Positions 33,501 through 43,089 of a stretch of 64,000 nucleotides of DNA are shown here, piece after piece. The stretch's first letter is position 1; each line of letters begins with the position of its first letter. A program made the position numbers and the translations under genes. Source of the stretch: Alectoria sarmentosa (lineage: Eukaryota > Ascomycota > Lecanoromycetes > Lecanorales > Parmeliaceae); NCBI GenBank assembly GCA_009733775.1, contig WOGZ01000092.1, positions 48,268-112,267 of the forward strand, given 5' to 3'. Under the pieces are notes generated by a model. That model made no database searches and was not told the DNA's origin. It saw nothing but the letters and a program-made list of their open reading frames with translations.

Positions 33501-33609
33501 GTGGAGCCTCCGTCTTGAAAAGGGCAAAGTCAAAGTTTAGGGCGGCTAGTGCAACTGTTGTCTCTTGCGTTCCTGATAGAACGGAAGCCGTGAATTTGCC
33601 CAACGACAT
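30550..33609 (-). CDS. Large conserved-looking protein of unknown function
   Basis: Single open frame of 1019 aa beginning MSLGKFTASVLSGTQETTVA. I do not recognise the family. The N-terminal 130 residues (FDFALFKTEAPQEYKALGNAL, HTTARKLRAMFEQILP) are helical; a Gly/Ala-rich segment with a hydrophobic helix (AAATSGAGAVAIHLLACMLA) follows near residue 125-150, but I see no signal peptide. The centre is mixed helical with no repeats; the C-terminus has an acidic loop and a CWRCGEFERRH end in which two Cys could bind metal. The layout resembles widely distributed single-copy-per-locus Pezizomycotina hypotheticals found in variable regions. It is intronless at 3 kb, unusual among its neighbours. 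Confidence 0.8.
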   Translation of the reverse strand: MSLGKFTASVLSGTQETTVALAALNFDFALFKTEAPQEYKALGNALSPHRREIAEDGDIHTTARKLRAMFEQILPSTPSLYNAYGIRASEIASVSLKGSRATGASGAFAAHQGVDGGSIWAAATSGAGAVAIHLLACMLAKLWSPSEATSIWEEIVLKRKEQLSAVDGSDPHNVFAAWAARSSLTRQQLANWDSSARAWLRAGDDANRVRQKQLKLIIENIDVPVNTKSDVYDSVVSAWTSAMIALNRLIEGMPHSIENSSILLALSAWHLYPDMSVLSTSNHFIKQEDPLIDARGILTLGLQSMISAVSLQQPSERETTGKGITWSLPLAYYRFYGDPVRKEKALNTDGSRISIVQLLQVALGCIFHGWRETGFSVKKAAELLRDLWKYCTEERDLNLRIGYHRPSMKSWFGCLADAADDITQTEYTRLFNYGRRRCPEFLGVTQKSLSSVVALQQPQSLLSLVVSHQGRIRLLRGKAMHLGCDPRSLIIHHALPASKRGETAFALATVIPIKTEASETGSAHIRWMMNDSANDRSKSRYEEADGETYEILGKDDLLGPVHNVQNGDRMFWSNAPAEFSDQKMVASSVDEVFGAFAEMALFRGNVQKGKPRVLKGVPFEFVFGDPATAAIYRILKEERPVAQVFGADDIRNTMAETSMDISQSGLLRHLGEVPTMTLKSLTLRHHMLSLKVLCTIVGTYKHLIDATIAMTLTSSKLHNVKWMPNTDLKVSPTWAGSQASGSDQRVAEITISQVASIQAFEPLELDLASSFACIAMLESGNIDLASTGLQSVMAMSSGDSLYIATPLLSDPAYQLDSKITRIRGNVGRAGIALLIPPDQPRTREIDPKDWNLINHDEFDGVITDSFKSTSLHMSFTEFVLPIDTGLRGIRDTEIYFLETVISMHDKGRWMGDLKILPVLEDPLFRIIPNENTSCKHTRKTDVSSEEELISIDSWYEFFDRPEGPVVFRAHGNWMARLAAASISVVKGHLTLVFGENICWRCGEFERRHLGHKKKPIFIL

Positions 33610-34158
33610 TGACTTTTGGAGGACAAGCGAACAGTATCCAAAGTCCGGCCAAACAGTCGCTGACGTCAGGGGTTTCGTCAGACGCTTCCTCAGACGCTTC
33701 CTCAGACGTTTATATCAATTTCTGATACCAATATATCGATCTATTTATCAATGGATGTGGCTCGACAACTGCAACGGGTCAAAGTTTCAGCCTCACCCCG
33801 CATCTCCATGACAGGATTTAGGCCCCCAATCCCTCTAGTTCATCCATAAGATTGAGGCCATTCCTGTTGCAGACTGAGCTCATGCACCTTTCTATGTCCA
33901 TTCACCAATTGAACGAATGGGCTCATGGGGAAGTTCCTAGGTGAAAGATTACTAAGCTGCTAAGTCTTGGCACTAGAGCAGATCTTATCTAATCTTTGGC
34001 CTCGGCATCTTTCGACAGAGGCGACGGCTACTAAGTATGGCCGAAGGATATTTACCTACTACTGTACCATGGCATAACCTCTTCCTATATAGTCGTTGAT
34101 TTGCGACTCGGTGACTGTCCCTATACACGAGCTCTATAGAGCAACCCCGCCACCCACA
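33610..34158. promoter_or_regulatory. Divergent promoter between the 1019-aa gene and thioesterase gene
   Basis: 549 bp between two start codons. Contains three tandem copies of a CAGACGCTTCCT-type 12-mer at about 33679-33711 close to the minus-strand start. No clear TATA box. Confidence 0.45.
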
Positions 34159-35490
34159 ATGCCTAGTCCTACTCTCATAAGACCGCCTCCCGTGGACCCT
34201 TCAAAGTCCGCGATGGAGAACGTCCTGGAGCTCATAAGCCTCAGAGACATTGGCCCTGTGAGTAGCGCAGTTGCCTCAACGCCAAATTGGGACTGACCAG
34301 TACTAAACAGGACATCTTCACCAACGCTCGGTAAAATCATTCATGCTCCGCTATGGTGTGCACGCCCCGTCGGTGCGCTGACATGACATGACCAGCGAGC
34401 TATGGCACCCACCAGGTGCTCGCGGTCTCTACGGCGGTGCAGTCATTGCTCAATGTCTCGCCGCAGCGCAGCATACCGTCCCACCTCCTTCTCCAGCGAA
34501 CGACCACGCAGTGTTCCTTATTCACAGCATGCATTGCTACTTCGTACTCGCGGGGGACTCGGCAATACCAATTCTATACCACGTGGAAAGAGTAAGAGAA
34601 GGGAGAAGCTTCGTCACAAGGACAGTGCAAGCTAGGCAGAGGGGAAAGTGCATCTTCACTACAACACTAAGCTTTATGCGTGAGGGTAGTGGTGGGGAAA
34701 CAACGCTCGATCATGGTTGGGATATGCCTGAGGGCGTAAGAGAGGGACTGAAGCAGATACTGCAAGAAGAGAAGGATACTGAAGATAAGGAAAGTGGGCC
34801 TAACGGAGTGGAGGCTGAGGGTCCTTTCGTCTCGAAGAAATTAGGCATAACCAATGGTTGGTGGTCGCCTTGCTTGGCCTGAACAAGAATCTGATTAACA
34901 TTTTCCGCCAGATACTTCACCCTACCCACACCACCGTAAACCTCGAGCTTGGGTTCAATGCCGCGGCTCCATCTCCCCTTCCGGCGGCCAGCACGCCCAC
35001 CTCTCAGCCCTCGCTTACATGTCCGACAGCTGGTTTATCGGCACCATCTCTCGGGCTCATGGTCTCATGCGCGAGAATCATATACTCTATAATAGGACTT
35101 TCCCACAAAATCAGGAGGATACTTCTTCGAAACGCCAGATCGAAGTAGAAGCCCGAAAAACATCCAAGAATACGTTTGAGACACCGAAAGGCTCGATTGG
35201 CATGATGGTAAGCCTGGATCATACGATATACTTCCATCGGCCGAGGGAAGTCAAGGCGGACGAGTGGATGTGTACCGAGATGGAAACGCCGTGGTCGGGT
35301 GAGGGGAGAGGGCTGGTAACGCAGAGAATTTGGAACAAGAAAGGGAGGTTGGTGGCTACTTGTGTTCAGGAGGTAAGTCTTGCATCAGCCGCTTCGTATC
35401 ATGCACAGCTGTGCCAGACTGGTTGACGCAGGTGTGTAGGGTTTGGTGCGTTTGAAACAAGAAGATCCTACGGCGAAGAGCAAGTTGTAG
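34159..35490 (+). CDS. Peroxisomal acyl-CoA thioesterase (TesB/ACOT8 type)
   Basis: Hydrolyses fatty acyl-CoA in peroxisomes. Five exons: 34159-34257, 34311-34330 (20 nt), 34396-34856, 34912-35372, 35440-35490; 364 codons, 363 aa. Double hot-dog architecture: the first repeat shows ELWHPPGARGLYGGAVIAQ, the second shows HLSALAYMSDSWFIGT with the conserved aspartate and ends CVQEGLVR with the conserved glutamine. The last residues are AKSKL, an exact type 1 peroxisomal targeting signal. The SKL end appears only if the last intron (35373-35439) is removed with the acceptor at 35438-35439; a nearer acceptor at 35431 would lose both the QEGLVR motif and SKL. An insertion rich in Glu/Asp (about residues 160-190) separates the repeats. 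Confidence 0.9.
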
Positions 35491-36883
35491 TCGTCTTGGA
35501 TCTTTGCAAATGTCATTTTAGAAGCTCGGAATTCTGGCATCATGAGGGAATGATGGTTTATGCATATCTCGAAAGTATCTCTGGAGTGTTGATGACAGAT
35601 TCTTGGTTGTACCAGTACGCTAGCAATCACAGATTTCCATTGGAGACATTCGAGTTAAAATCTGCGTCTTTCTTATTAAAAGCCAAGATCCTTCACCGCT
35701 TCGCTTCTCGAACCACTTCCTCACATATTCTTCCCCGAGCATTCATGAATAACAAAGCATCACCTATTCTTACTTGAGCCGTTAGAGATGACAAAGCACA
35801 TGGCAGCATCATCCCTTCCCTACCGTCCCTCAACTTCGCAGATCGCACTCTGTAAATCATTCATTCATTCTTCAGACCCAATTTCAACTGCACTGCTCGG
35901 AACCTGATTTACTTGAGACTGCGACGTAAAGGTCGATATCCTCGGCATACTTCCCGCTGGACCTGCTCGGCATCCCAATCTGCGGCCTTTTTCGGTTTCT
36001 CCAGTCAGACGAGTCCGGCCTCAAGTCGTTTTCACTCCGTTTTCAGTCTGGAATTGGAAGTAAAACTACCTAACTGTTTCGGGCACATTAGCCGACGGTC
36101 CACGCTAAAACCGTCGGCCTGTTAGATGAGTATTTCAACAGTTGCGAGGTCCAAAACCTCGAATGGGACTAGTGGCTTGGCGTCTGGCATTGAATCTACC
36201 GCTTTTCGAGTTTGATCGCAAATCTTTTGCTTCACCTCGTGGGAGGTGGATGAGTCCAGAGAGATTCGAGAGTTGCGAGGCTCAAAACTTCAAAGGGGAC
36301 TAAAGGGTATGAGTTTGCCAGTACTTTGAGATCGGACGAATTGGCGTGGGAAATGTGACGTTGGAAATTTGAACGGTAATCGAGTTCAGGTCACGGATTA
36401 TTACCCAAGATACTAACTGTTATACAGGCTACTTAGTTCATCAAAGATGATTGCTGTCAAGGAAAGGGTGAGTGTGTGGGTGAGCGCAGGGTGACTCAAA
36501 CTATCTGCGTTGAGAGCGCACACGGCTCCTTTTTCCACAAGGTGGAAGATCATTTCCGCGTCGATCTTGGTTTGTAGTCCTTTCTTTTTGCGCAGACTAA
36601 ACTATGCCTACTGAGATTGTATCCATGATAGAAGATTTGAAAACCTCGGGAAGGACAACAGCGGCCAGGCCAGGCCAGACCAAGCCTGACCAGCAATCCT
36701 GCACGTCTCACAAGGTCCATCCAGCTAGACATCATATTCAAGTCTCGTTTCTAGTTTGAGGCAAAGCTGATACTCTGGTGCCGCGGACACGATTGATCTG
36801 ATCCATGCAATCACTCGTCTCTGGGCTCTTCTCGCCGTAAAGTTCAACCGAGATCCCGTATGGCTTTATGTACTAGCAGCTTC
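35491..36883. other. 1.4 kb intergenic region with dispersed repeat copies and hairpin
   Basis: No credible gene. Contains a perfect 9-bp inverted repeat around 36093-36120 and two copies of a dispersed AACCTCGAATGGGACT-type repeat (about 36137-36184 and 36268-36301). The ORF at 35913-36125 shows no family resemblance. Confidence 0.5.
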
Positions 36884-37669
36884 TCAGCGCCGCCCAGATC
36901 TCCCAAGCTCCTCGTAAATCAGTCTCTGTAAAGATTCGCGAAAGTGATCCCAACATACGTGAGTAGAGACACTTTCTCGCCCTGCACTGCAGACCGTATT
37001 TTTATGTACTCCATTTAACAGCACCTCGGCTTCTTCCAAGAGTCCCTCGTACTTCTCGCCACGGAGACAGCGGTGGACTTTGGCGGAGATTAAACAGGTC
37101 TTTGCGCTCAAGGTCTCATTGTCGTGGTAGTCGAAAGCCTGAAATGTAGAAATTTTCAAGCTCTCTGAGTATTATGAGCGTGTCTCTATTTTAACGGCCC
37201 AAATGCTGCGTCTGCAGTTCAAGAAGCTTGATGGTTCCAACAGAGAGATAAATATCTAGGTCAGCTGTCGTTCAACCACCATCATTGGCAGTTTCATGTT
37301 GCCGAAAAACTTGGCTCAAAATTTCTTCCACCTCGTCAAATTGGCCTCTCGAATCGCAAAGAACGCAAATTTCGCGGACCACATGTTTGGTCAGCGGATC
37401 GTGTATACCGGATTTTTGTTTACATAGCTTCAAGGCCCAAAGGATGCTGTCCGTCAACAATTTATCGTCTATCTCAAGATTTTGACAGGCAAGAGGGAAC
37501 TTTGCCAGCTTTCTCTGCACCTAGTGAGTATAGGAAAGATGGTGCCAAAGCCACGCGATCCAGATTCAACGCCGAATTTGAGTATGGTTCTGTACCACCA
37601 GTAGCAGTGAGGTAGTTTTGAAAGGTTGAGGATGGCCCAGGATAATTCGTCGCCCCGACTCCGCCCCAT
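36884..37669 (-). CDS. Possible spliced gene with TPR-like helices, or its remnant
   Basis: Low-confidence candidate. Three successive minus-strand blocks look protein-like: DELSWAILNLSKLPHCYWWY (about 37655-37525), then LTDSILWALKLCKQKSGIHD and FDEVEEILSQVFRQHETAND (about 37510-37275), then FDYHDNETLSAKTCLISAKV and YEGLLEEAEVLLNGV (about 37145-37000) ending in a stop at 36884. The helix-turn-helix spacing (ETLSAKTCLISAKV, YEGLLEEAEVLL) resembles the tetratricopeptide tails of fungal Clr5-like and NACHT-type proteins. Plausible introns exist (acceptor CTCACTAG before 37519; acceptor TTTCAG near 37145) but I could not define a start or an unambiguous set of exons. It could be the 3' part of a larger decayed gene. 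Confidence 0.3.
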
Positions 37670-37969
37670 CTCGGGAACCGGTCGGGTTCCCCCGCCTCAT
37701 GGCGCAGCGTATCGATGGATGATGCATGAATTGGTAGCTCTCCAGAAGCTCAGCCTAGTATTGCGAAGGCAGCAAGGCGACCCGCGAGGCTACGCGGTGT
37801 GGGAGCGAGCGACATTCTCTTGGAAGTCAAGCAAGAGGCTACCACAGATTTAGTTAGCACCGGAGCATAAATACCTTCTTTCTTTTCGTAGCAAAACAAT
37901 CATCCTTACTTACACACCACGAAATTTTGCCCCAGTAACGGGGAGTATAGTCGCCGTGCCTCCGAAGAG

Positions 37970-39064
37970 TTGGCGAATTCTGATAGTCTCGATTCTGGCT
38001 TACACTTTCTTTGGATGATGAACATGGCGACATTGAAGACGTGCTCATCAATGCAGATATCATTCTCCAAGTATCCTTTCCCACGAGCGAAGCAGCTCAG
38101 CAACGAGCTGGACGGGCATCAACCAAATACGCCTCCGACTTTACCGGGTTATCCTCGCATCAGATGTGACGACTATCCTCAACTAGTAGGCTTTCTTGAA
38201 CGCGAGCTAATCTCTATCGATCTGGAGCGGATGGCACCACGACTCTGGTGGATGTCCAAGCAAGACAGCGCCAGCATATCACCTCTACACCGGCAGGCGG
38301 TCAAGAAACGGTCCATCATCATTACAGAAGATCCAAAGCTTCATCTGGTCTGGATTCAGGATCGAGTATTCATCAAGCCGCTGCCAAAGTATCTCACGTC
38401 ATATGCTTTCTGGGACAAGTATTTAGGTGAACGCGTTGAGTCTGATACTCGGCGGAGCCGAGTGCGGAAAGCAGCTCTAGGCTTTTTACGAACTTATTAC
38501 CATCTCATTCAACATGAGTCAGACTTCCGAATGGCGCAACGCGAAAATATCCAGCTGATCCCGCCTCAGATTACTTGGAAAGAATTCTGCGACTTTTCCG
38601 CCAACTTTGGGAGCATCAGAGACTCGGATGTTTCCGTGCGTTATGCGTACGGCGAGATCCGGCTTACGAGACTCAATTTCTATTCCAAAATCTTGCTTCG
38701 CAAATGGCATTTCCATCGGGTCGAACCTCAGTACAGTCTTTATTTCGCACGGTTCTATGGCACCATACTCTTCCTTCTCGGTATCCTGTCAGTAATGCTG
38801 AGCGCAATGCAGGTGGAACTTGCAGTCGAACAAGTTGACCCGCTTACACCTTGGTCGTCCTTCCGGCGTGTAAGCACAGCATTCAGTACCGCGTCTTTGA
38901 TCGGTCTTGCATGCCTTGTTGCTGGAATGGCTTCGCTGCTGATCTATAAAATTGTGAAAGAATGGCAATATGCTTTATGCGATCGTTTTCAGAACGTTCG
39001 TGAACTCCCTCAAGACTTGGACATCCCGAAATCTCACAAAGAGACGGGCTTCAGTTGCGTTTGA
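37970..39064 (+). CDS. DUF6601 family membrane protein
   Basis: Single exon of 364 aa. Residues about 50-330 match the layout I know for the fungal DUF6601 family: YPRIRCDDYPQLVGFLEREL, then MAPRLWWMSKQDSASISPLH, KRSIIITEDPKLHLVWIQDR and FIKPLPKYLTSYAFWDKYL. Two membrane helices lie near the C-terminus (FYGTILFLLGILSVMLSAM and ASLIGLACLVAGMASLLIYK) and are separated by a short loop, so the N-terminal domain and the tail are probably on the same side. The biochemical role is unknown. The first 45 residues (Met-rich, before LSNELDGHQ) are not conserved-looking, so a later ATG, such as 38015 or 38054, may be the real start. Confidence 0.82.
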   Translation: MANSDSLDSGLHFLWMMNMATLKTCSSMQISFSKYPFPRAKQLSNELDGHQPNTPPTLPGYPRIRCDDYPQLVGFLERELISIDLERMAPRLWWMSKQDSASISPLHRQAVKKRSIIITEDPKLHLVWIQDRVFIKPLPKYLTSYAFWDKYLGERVESDTRRSRVRKAALGFLRTYYHLIQHESDFRMAQRENIQLIPPQITWKEFCDFSANFGSIRDSDVSVRYAYGEIRLTRLNFYSKILLRKWHFHRVEPQYSLYFARFYGTILFLLGILSVMLSAMQVELAVEQVDPLTPWSSFRRVSTAFSTASLIGLACLVAGMASLLIYKIVKEWQYALCDRFQNVRELPQDLDIPKSHKETGFSCV

Positions 39065-39489
39065 AATTCAAGAATCAGATATGTTAGTTTCCGCTGCACT
39101 CTGACATCCATCTTTACAAATCTTACATCTATATGACGGATACACATAGCTATCGCTTCACGCGGTAGGTCAAGAGCAGATGTGCTGTGCGCCAGGAGAA
39201 TCGGATGAGTCAAGCCACTATTTCTTCGGATAGACCTAGATGCCTTCATGGTCATTTCCAAAAACATCACGCCTGACATGGAGAAAGGTTTCTCCGTTCG
39301 ACAGAACGGAAACACACTCATCCGTCCTCTCTATGCAGGCTGGTATGCATGTGTAGATGATAATACTCATCCTCAGTGACTTGCGCGCTCAAACCCTCCC
39401 CTGGATCAACATTATTGGCCAAAGACAGGTATCAGCTCATGCAGATTATCTTTAGAATGATCACTTGACGGCCTATCACCTCTACACCC

Positions 39490-39590
39490 TCGGCTCACCC
39501 TGCTCACCCTGCTCACCCAAGAAGGTCACCCTCGCTTACTTTGCTCAACTTGCTCACCTAGAAAGGTCATCCCTGCTCAGCTTCGCGGGG
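39490..39590. repeat. Degenerate CTCACCCTG minisatellite
   Basis: Repeated nonamers of the type CTCACCCTG / CTCAACTTG / CTTACTTTG interleaved with AGAAAGGTCA-like spacers, in about two higher-order units of 45-50 bp. Confidence 0.65.
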
Positions 39591-39663
39591 TGATCTTCAG
39601 CGCGGCGAGACATTCTTTACTCGATGAAGAAATGCTAGCACGGAGAAGCCGACATTGTCCAAC

Positions 39664-39808
39664 CAACAGTTGCGAAGATCAAAACCTCGAATGGGACTTG
39701 TGGCTTGGCGTTTGGGTTGGCGACTTCTTGGTGTTTTGAAGAAGTGCGTGTTTCGATGTTCACGGGGTACCAAAACCTCAAATGGGATTATTATAGTGGC
39801 TTGCTTGT
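39664..39808. repeat. Dispersed low-copy repeat, two copies (others at 36.1-36.3 kb)
   Basis: The copy at 39664-39712 matches 36137-36184 closely (CAACAGTTGCGA..., AAAACCTCGAATGGGACT, GTGGCTTGGCGT). A weaker copy lies at 39759-39808 (CCAAAACCTCAAATGGGATT) and another at 36268-36301. All copies are in the same orientation. Confidence 0.65.
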
Positions 39809-40761
39809 CCAATGGAAAGTCTGGAACCCATCCGATATCTTCTTGCTCCTCTGTGTCGTGGTCTTCTCAGCTGCCTCAAGCTTGGCATCGAACTCGATAA
39901 GGTCTTTGAGAAGACCGGAGCCAGGCCCCTTTGTGAATCACAAACTCTCAGATTACGACTGAAGTTTCATCTAACAGCCAAGGTTGGAGGATTGTGTTTT
40001 TCCTCGGAGTGACACTATGAACTCGAGCAATAGTGACGGCATTTTTGAGGATGGGTGACTGATTAAGATTGGTTGGCTTGTTTTGAATGGAGGAGTGAAG
40101 ACTGTGGGAGATTGAGGGATTGTAATTTTTTGTTCGGATTTTAGACCACATTTTAGGCAAGCTTCTTAGCTTCTAAACCTGAACAATATTGGAGATGTTG
40201 GCTATATCATTTTCATACTGGTGGCCTATACTTTGGGGATCTGGCATTTTCAACGGCTCGATTGGGCGGAGATTCTTGGTTTCGCGATTGAGCCTTTACC
40301 CAGGCCCATATCATTTTACTAGATCTTTCGTCTTTCATGAGCAGCTCGATATCATGATTTCTTCGAAGGCGAGAGTTTGAGTACGAAGACGAGAGCAAGT
40401 GAGGTGAGCCGCGAGTTTCCAGATCTTTTCCAGAACTTACCCGTTTGCAGCATAAGGCCATAGATCACGCGGATATGCATCATTGCGGGAATCTCTCCGC
40501 CTCATCTTTGGTACTTGAATTCGAATTGGGCTGAAGTTGAATCTGTATGCCCGTCATGGCAGTCACGGCCTCTCTCCCAGCTGCTGGCGCCTTCCGTGTA
40601 AAATGTCTTGTCTTTACAATATATTCTAAGGCCCGAACCCCATGAATTTAACACCCTGCCAGTCGATGGGATAAAACGACGTCACAATGTATTCCAGAGC
40701 ATTTTTCAACACCTGGAGCAGCTTCAACGAATAGTTTGAATAGGCATCTTTAGAGGTCATC

Positions 40762-41259
40762 ATGGATGGGACAAAGGCTGACGCCGCGGCCGCCGGCACT
40801 CTTATAAGCAAGCTATCATCTCTTATCAAGTATTTGCCAACCCATTCTTACTACAAGGAAACCGTTGCTAACATGGTACGCCACAGAGCACTCGAAGCCC
40901 ATGCATCGTTCCCCTCTGAATGGGGGGACGAATGTCCCGTCCTACAGTCAACATCGTCCCGAGATGTCGTACCAAAGGCGCTTTTTCTCTCACGAATGCT
41001 ATGCACCCGTGCCCGCAGCGATCTCAACGAATTGGACCTCGTGAAGCTAGAGGAGGGAGACCAGAGCACAGTGAATGAATTCCGGATAGTCATGGGCCAT
41101 ATAGGGATCATCAGGAACGTGACCGAAGAGGTGAAGACGCTCTGGTTTGGGGTGAGCGTGGCGGGCTTTATGGAGATTACCTACGACATCACGCTATTAA
41201 GTATTGATTGGGGTGAGGAAGTGGTTGGCGCAGCGAAGGCGATGGCACCAATTCTTTGA
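40762..41259 (+). CDS. Small hypothetical protein, 165 aa
   Basis: Continuous frame starting MDGTKADAAAAGTLISKL. I do not recognise it. Predicted mainly helical (SKLSSLIKYLPTHS, KALFLSRMLCTRARSDLNEL) with a hydrophobic C-terminal third. No signal peptide. No splice sites are needed. It may be a real small gene or the first exon of a larger one; the downstream sequence (41260-41890) does not continue it convincingly. Confidence 0.4.
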   Translation: MDGTKADAAAAGTLISKLSSLIKYLPTHSYYKETVANMVRHRALEAHASFPSEWGDECPVLQSTSSRDVVPKALFLSRMLCTRARSDLNELDLVKLEEGDQSTVNEFRIVMGHIGIIRNVTEEVKTLWFGVSVAGFMEITYDITLLSIDWGEEVVGAAKAMAPIL

Positions 41260-41943
41260 GAAGCGAGGATTCCTCTATGAATTCGCTACGATCCAATTGT
41301 CGCCATCGAGGGCAGATCTGGTCAAGGCGCTGTCGCTAGATGAAGTAGTACTGCAAGGCAAGGATGGATGAGGAGAGAAACACGATGAGGCTTGCGACTC
41401 TCAACCACAGATTTTAGGCATGACTGAGACCCTGGTCACTGGAAGCTGGGCTCGGCCAAATACTTGCAGCGTGCGTTGATTCTTCTTTAGCTCTCTATAC
41501 TATCCTTGGTGCATGATTGCACACGTTTTAGGTCTTATTGGTGCGGTGCGTATCTGTTGGTGCGGTCCCTCTAGACCTACTCGTACGACATATGGTATTG
41601 ATGAGCCCCGCCCCTAATTTTGGTCGCTCGCCGATAAAGTCGTACGCATTAGTGATCGTGTTCATCAGTCGAGCTGATATAACGTCTACCTATCATACAC
41701 TTTCGGACCTAGATACTCCGTACTTTATGTACACGACGGATTTTACGCGTGTATCGGAGATACCAAGCGCCGAGACATTCGGTCAACGAATCATTACACG
41801 GCGAAAGAATCGATTGTCTATCTTTGATAAGGCTGTCAAGCAAAAATCGATAATCAAAACCCTCGCCTCCAGTGCATAAAAGGAGCGCGCTCTACCTGTG
41901 GGAATAATTCTCGAAGCACAGAACTGGAAGCATCCAAGCATAA
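41260..41943. other. Intergenic region upstream of aldo-keto reductase gene
   Basis: Mixed composition, no family-like reading frame; a frame at 41538-41879 shows no recognised motif and I regard it as chance. Confidence 0.4.
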
Positions 41944-43089
41944 ATGCCTCCCCTATCTTCAGCTCCGAAACCCAAGAGCCTCCTCGGCTACCCACGTATC
42001 CTTGCCCCCACCGCAGGCGTGCGAGTATCCCCACTATGTCTCGGTGCCATGAACTTCGGCGAGGCCTGGTCCGGCACCCTGGGCGAGTGTGACAAGGAAA
42101 CCTCATTCGGGATGCTCGACTACTTTGTCGACAACGGCGGCAACTTCATCGACACGGCCAACAACTACCAAGACGAAGAGAACGAGAAATGGCTGGGCGA
42201 GTGGATGGAGTCGCGCGGGAACCGCGACCAGATCGTCCTCGCCACCAAATTCACGTCGCCCTACCCCTCCGAGCCGGTGGCCATCAAATCCAACTACCTC
42301 GGCAACTCCTCCAAGAGCCTGCGCGTCTCCCTCGAGGCGAGCCTGCGGAAACTCGGCACGACCTACGTCGACCTGCTCTACATCCACTGGTGGGACTTTT
42401 CCACCTCGATCCCCGAGATCATGAAGGCGCTGCACCACCTCGTCGTCTGTGGCAAGGTGCTCTACCTGGGCATCAGCGACACCCCGGCCTGGGTCGTCAG
42501 CAAGGCCAACGAGCACGCCCGCCAGCAGGGCCTCACCCCCTTCAGCGTCTACCAGGGCCTCTGGAGCGCCGCCGTGCGCGACTTCGAGCGCGACATCATC
42601 CCCATGTGCGAGGCCGAAGGCATGGCGCTGGCGCCCTGGGGCGCCCTGGGGCGCGGCACCTTCATGAGCCCCGAGGACTACGAGCGCAAAGCCGAAGGGC
42701 GCAAAGTGGGCCAGTCCGAGAACGCGAAGAAAGTCTCCGTGGTCCTCGACAGACTCGCGCGGGCAAAGGGGACCCTGATCACGAGCATCGCGTTGGCGTA
42801 CGTGCGGCACAAGTCGCCCTACGTCTTCCCCATCGTCGGCGGGCGCAAGATTGCGCACCTCAAGGCCAACATCGAGGCGCTCGGCGTCGAACTCAGCGAC
42901 GACGAGATGGACGAGATCGACGCCGCCGCGCCCTTTGAGCACGGCTTCCCGCTCAATTTCGTCTTCGAGTACGGCGGTGGGCCCAAGTACAATATGCGCA
43001 TGGGTCCCGGCGACATCTTCATGGTGAGGTCGACGGGCGGGCTGGACACGGTGCCGAAGAGTAGAGCGCCGAAGCCCCATAAGGACTGA
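41944..43089 (+). CDS. Aldo-keto reductase (aryl-alcohol dehydrogenase / norsolorinic acid reductase-like)
   Basis: NADPH-dependent oxidoreductase of the AKR superfamily, single exon, 381 aa. The (beta/alpha)8 signatures are in order: LCLGAMNFGEAW; the catalytic Asp-Tyr pair in FIDTANNYQDEENE; the catalytic Lys in LATKFTSPY; the catalytic-site histidine in DLLYIHWWDFS; and the cofactor-binding end FPIVGGRKIAHLKANIEAL. This is the AKR9-like group that includes yeast Aad and fungal norsolorinic acid reductase-like enzymes. Substrate cannot be told. Codon use is extremely GC3-rich compared with its neighbours, which creates long open frames on the other strand. It faces the aminotransferase gene tail to tail, 391 bp apart. 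Confidence 0.92.
   Translation: MPPLSSAPKPKSLLGYPRILAPTAGVRVSPLCLGAMNFGEAWSGTLGECDKETSFGMLDYFVDNGGNFIDTANNYQDEENEKWLGEWMESRGNRDQIVLATKFTSPYPSEPVAIKSNYLGNSSKSLRVSLEASLRKLGTTYVDLLYIHWWDFSTSIPEIMKALHHLVVCGKVLYLGISDTPAWVVSKANEHARQQGLTPFSVYQGLWSAAVRDFERDIIPMCEAEGMALAPWGALGRGTFMSPEDYERKAEGRKVGQSENAKKVSVVLDRLARAKGTLITSIALAYVRHKSPYVFPIVGGRKIAHLKANIEALGVELSDDEMDEIDAAAPFEHGFPLNFVFEYGGGPKYNMRMGPGDIFMVRSTGGLDTVPKSRAPKPHKD

Larger units (their letters stand above)
39065..40761. other. 1.7 kb intergenic region with minisatellite and dispersed repeats
   Basis: No credible gene. Contains a short degenerate minisatellite of CTCACCCTG units (about 39490-39590) and two further copies of the dispersed repeat seen at 36.1-36.3 kb (39664-39712 and 39759-39808). 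Confidence 0.5.
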
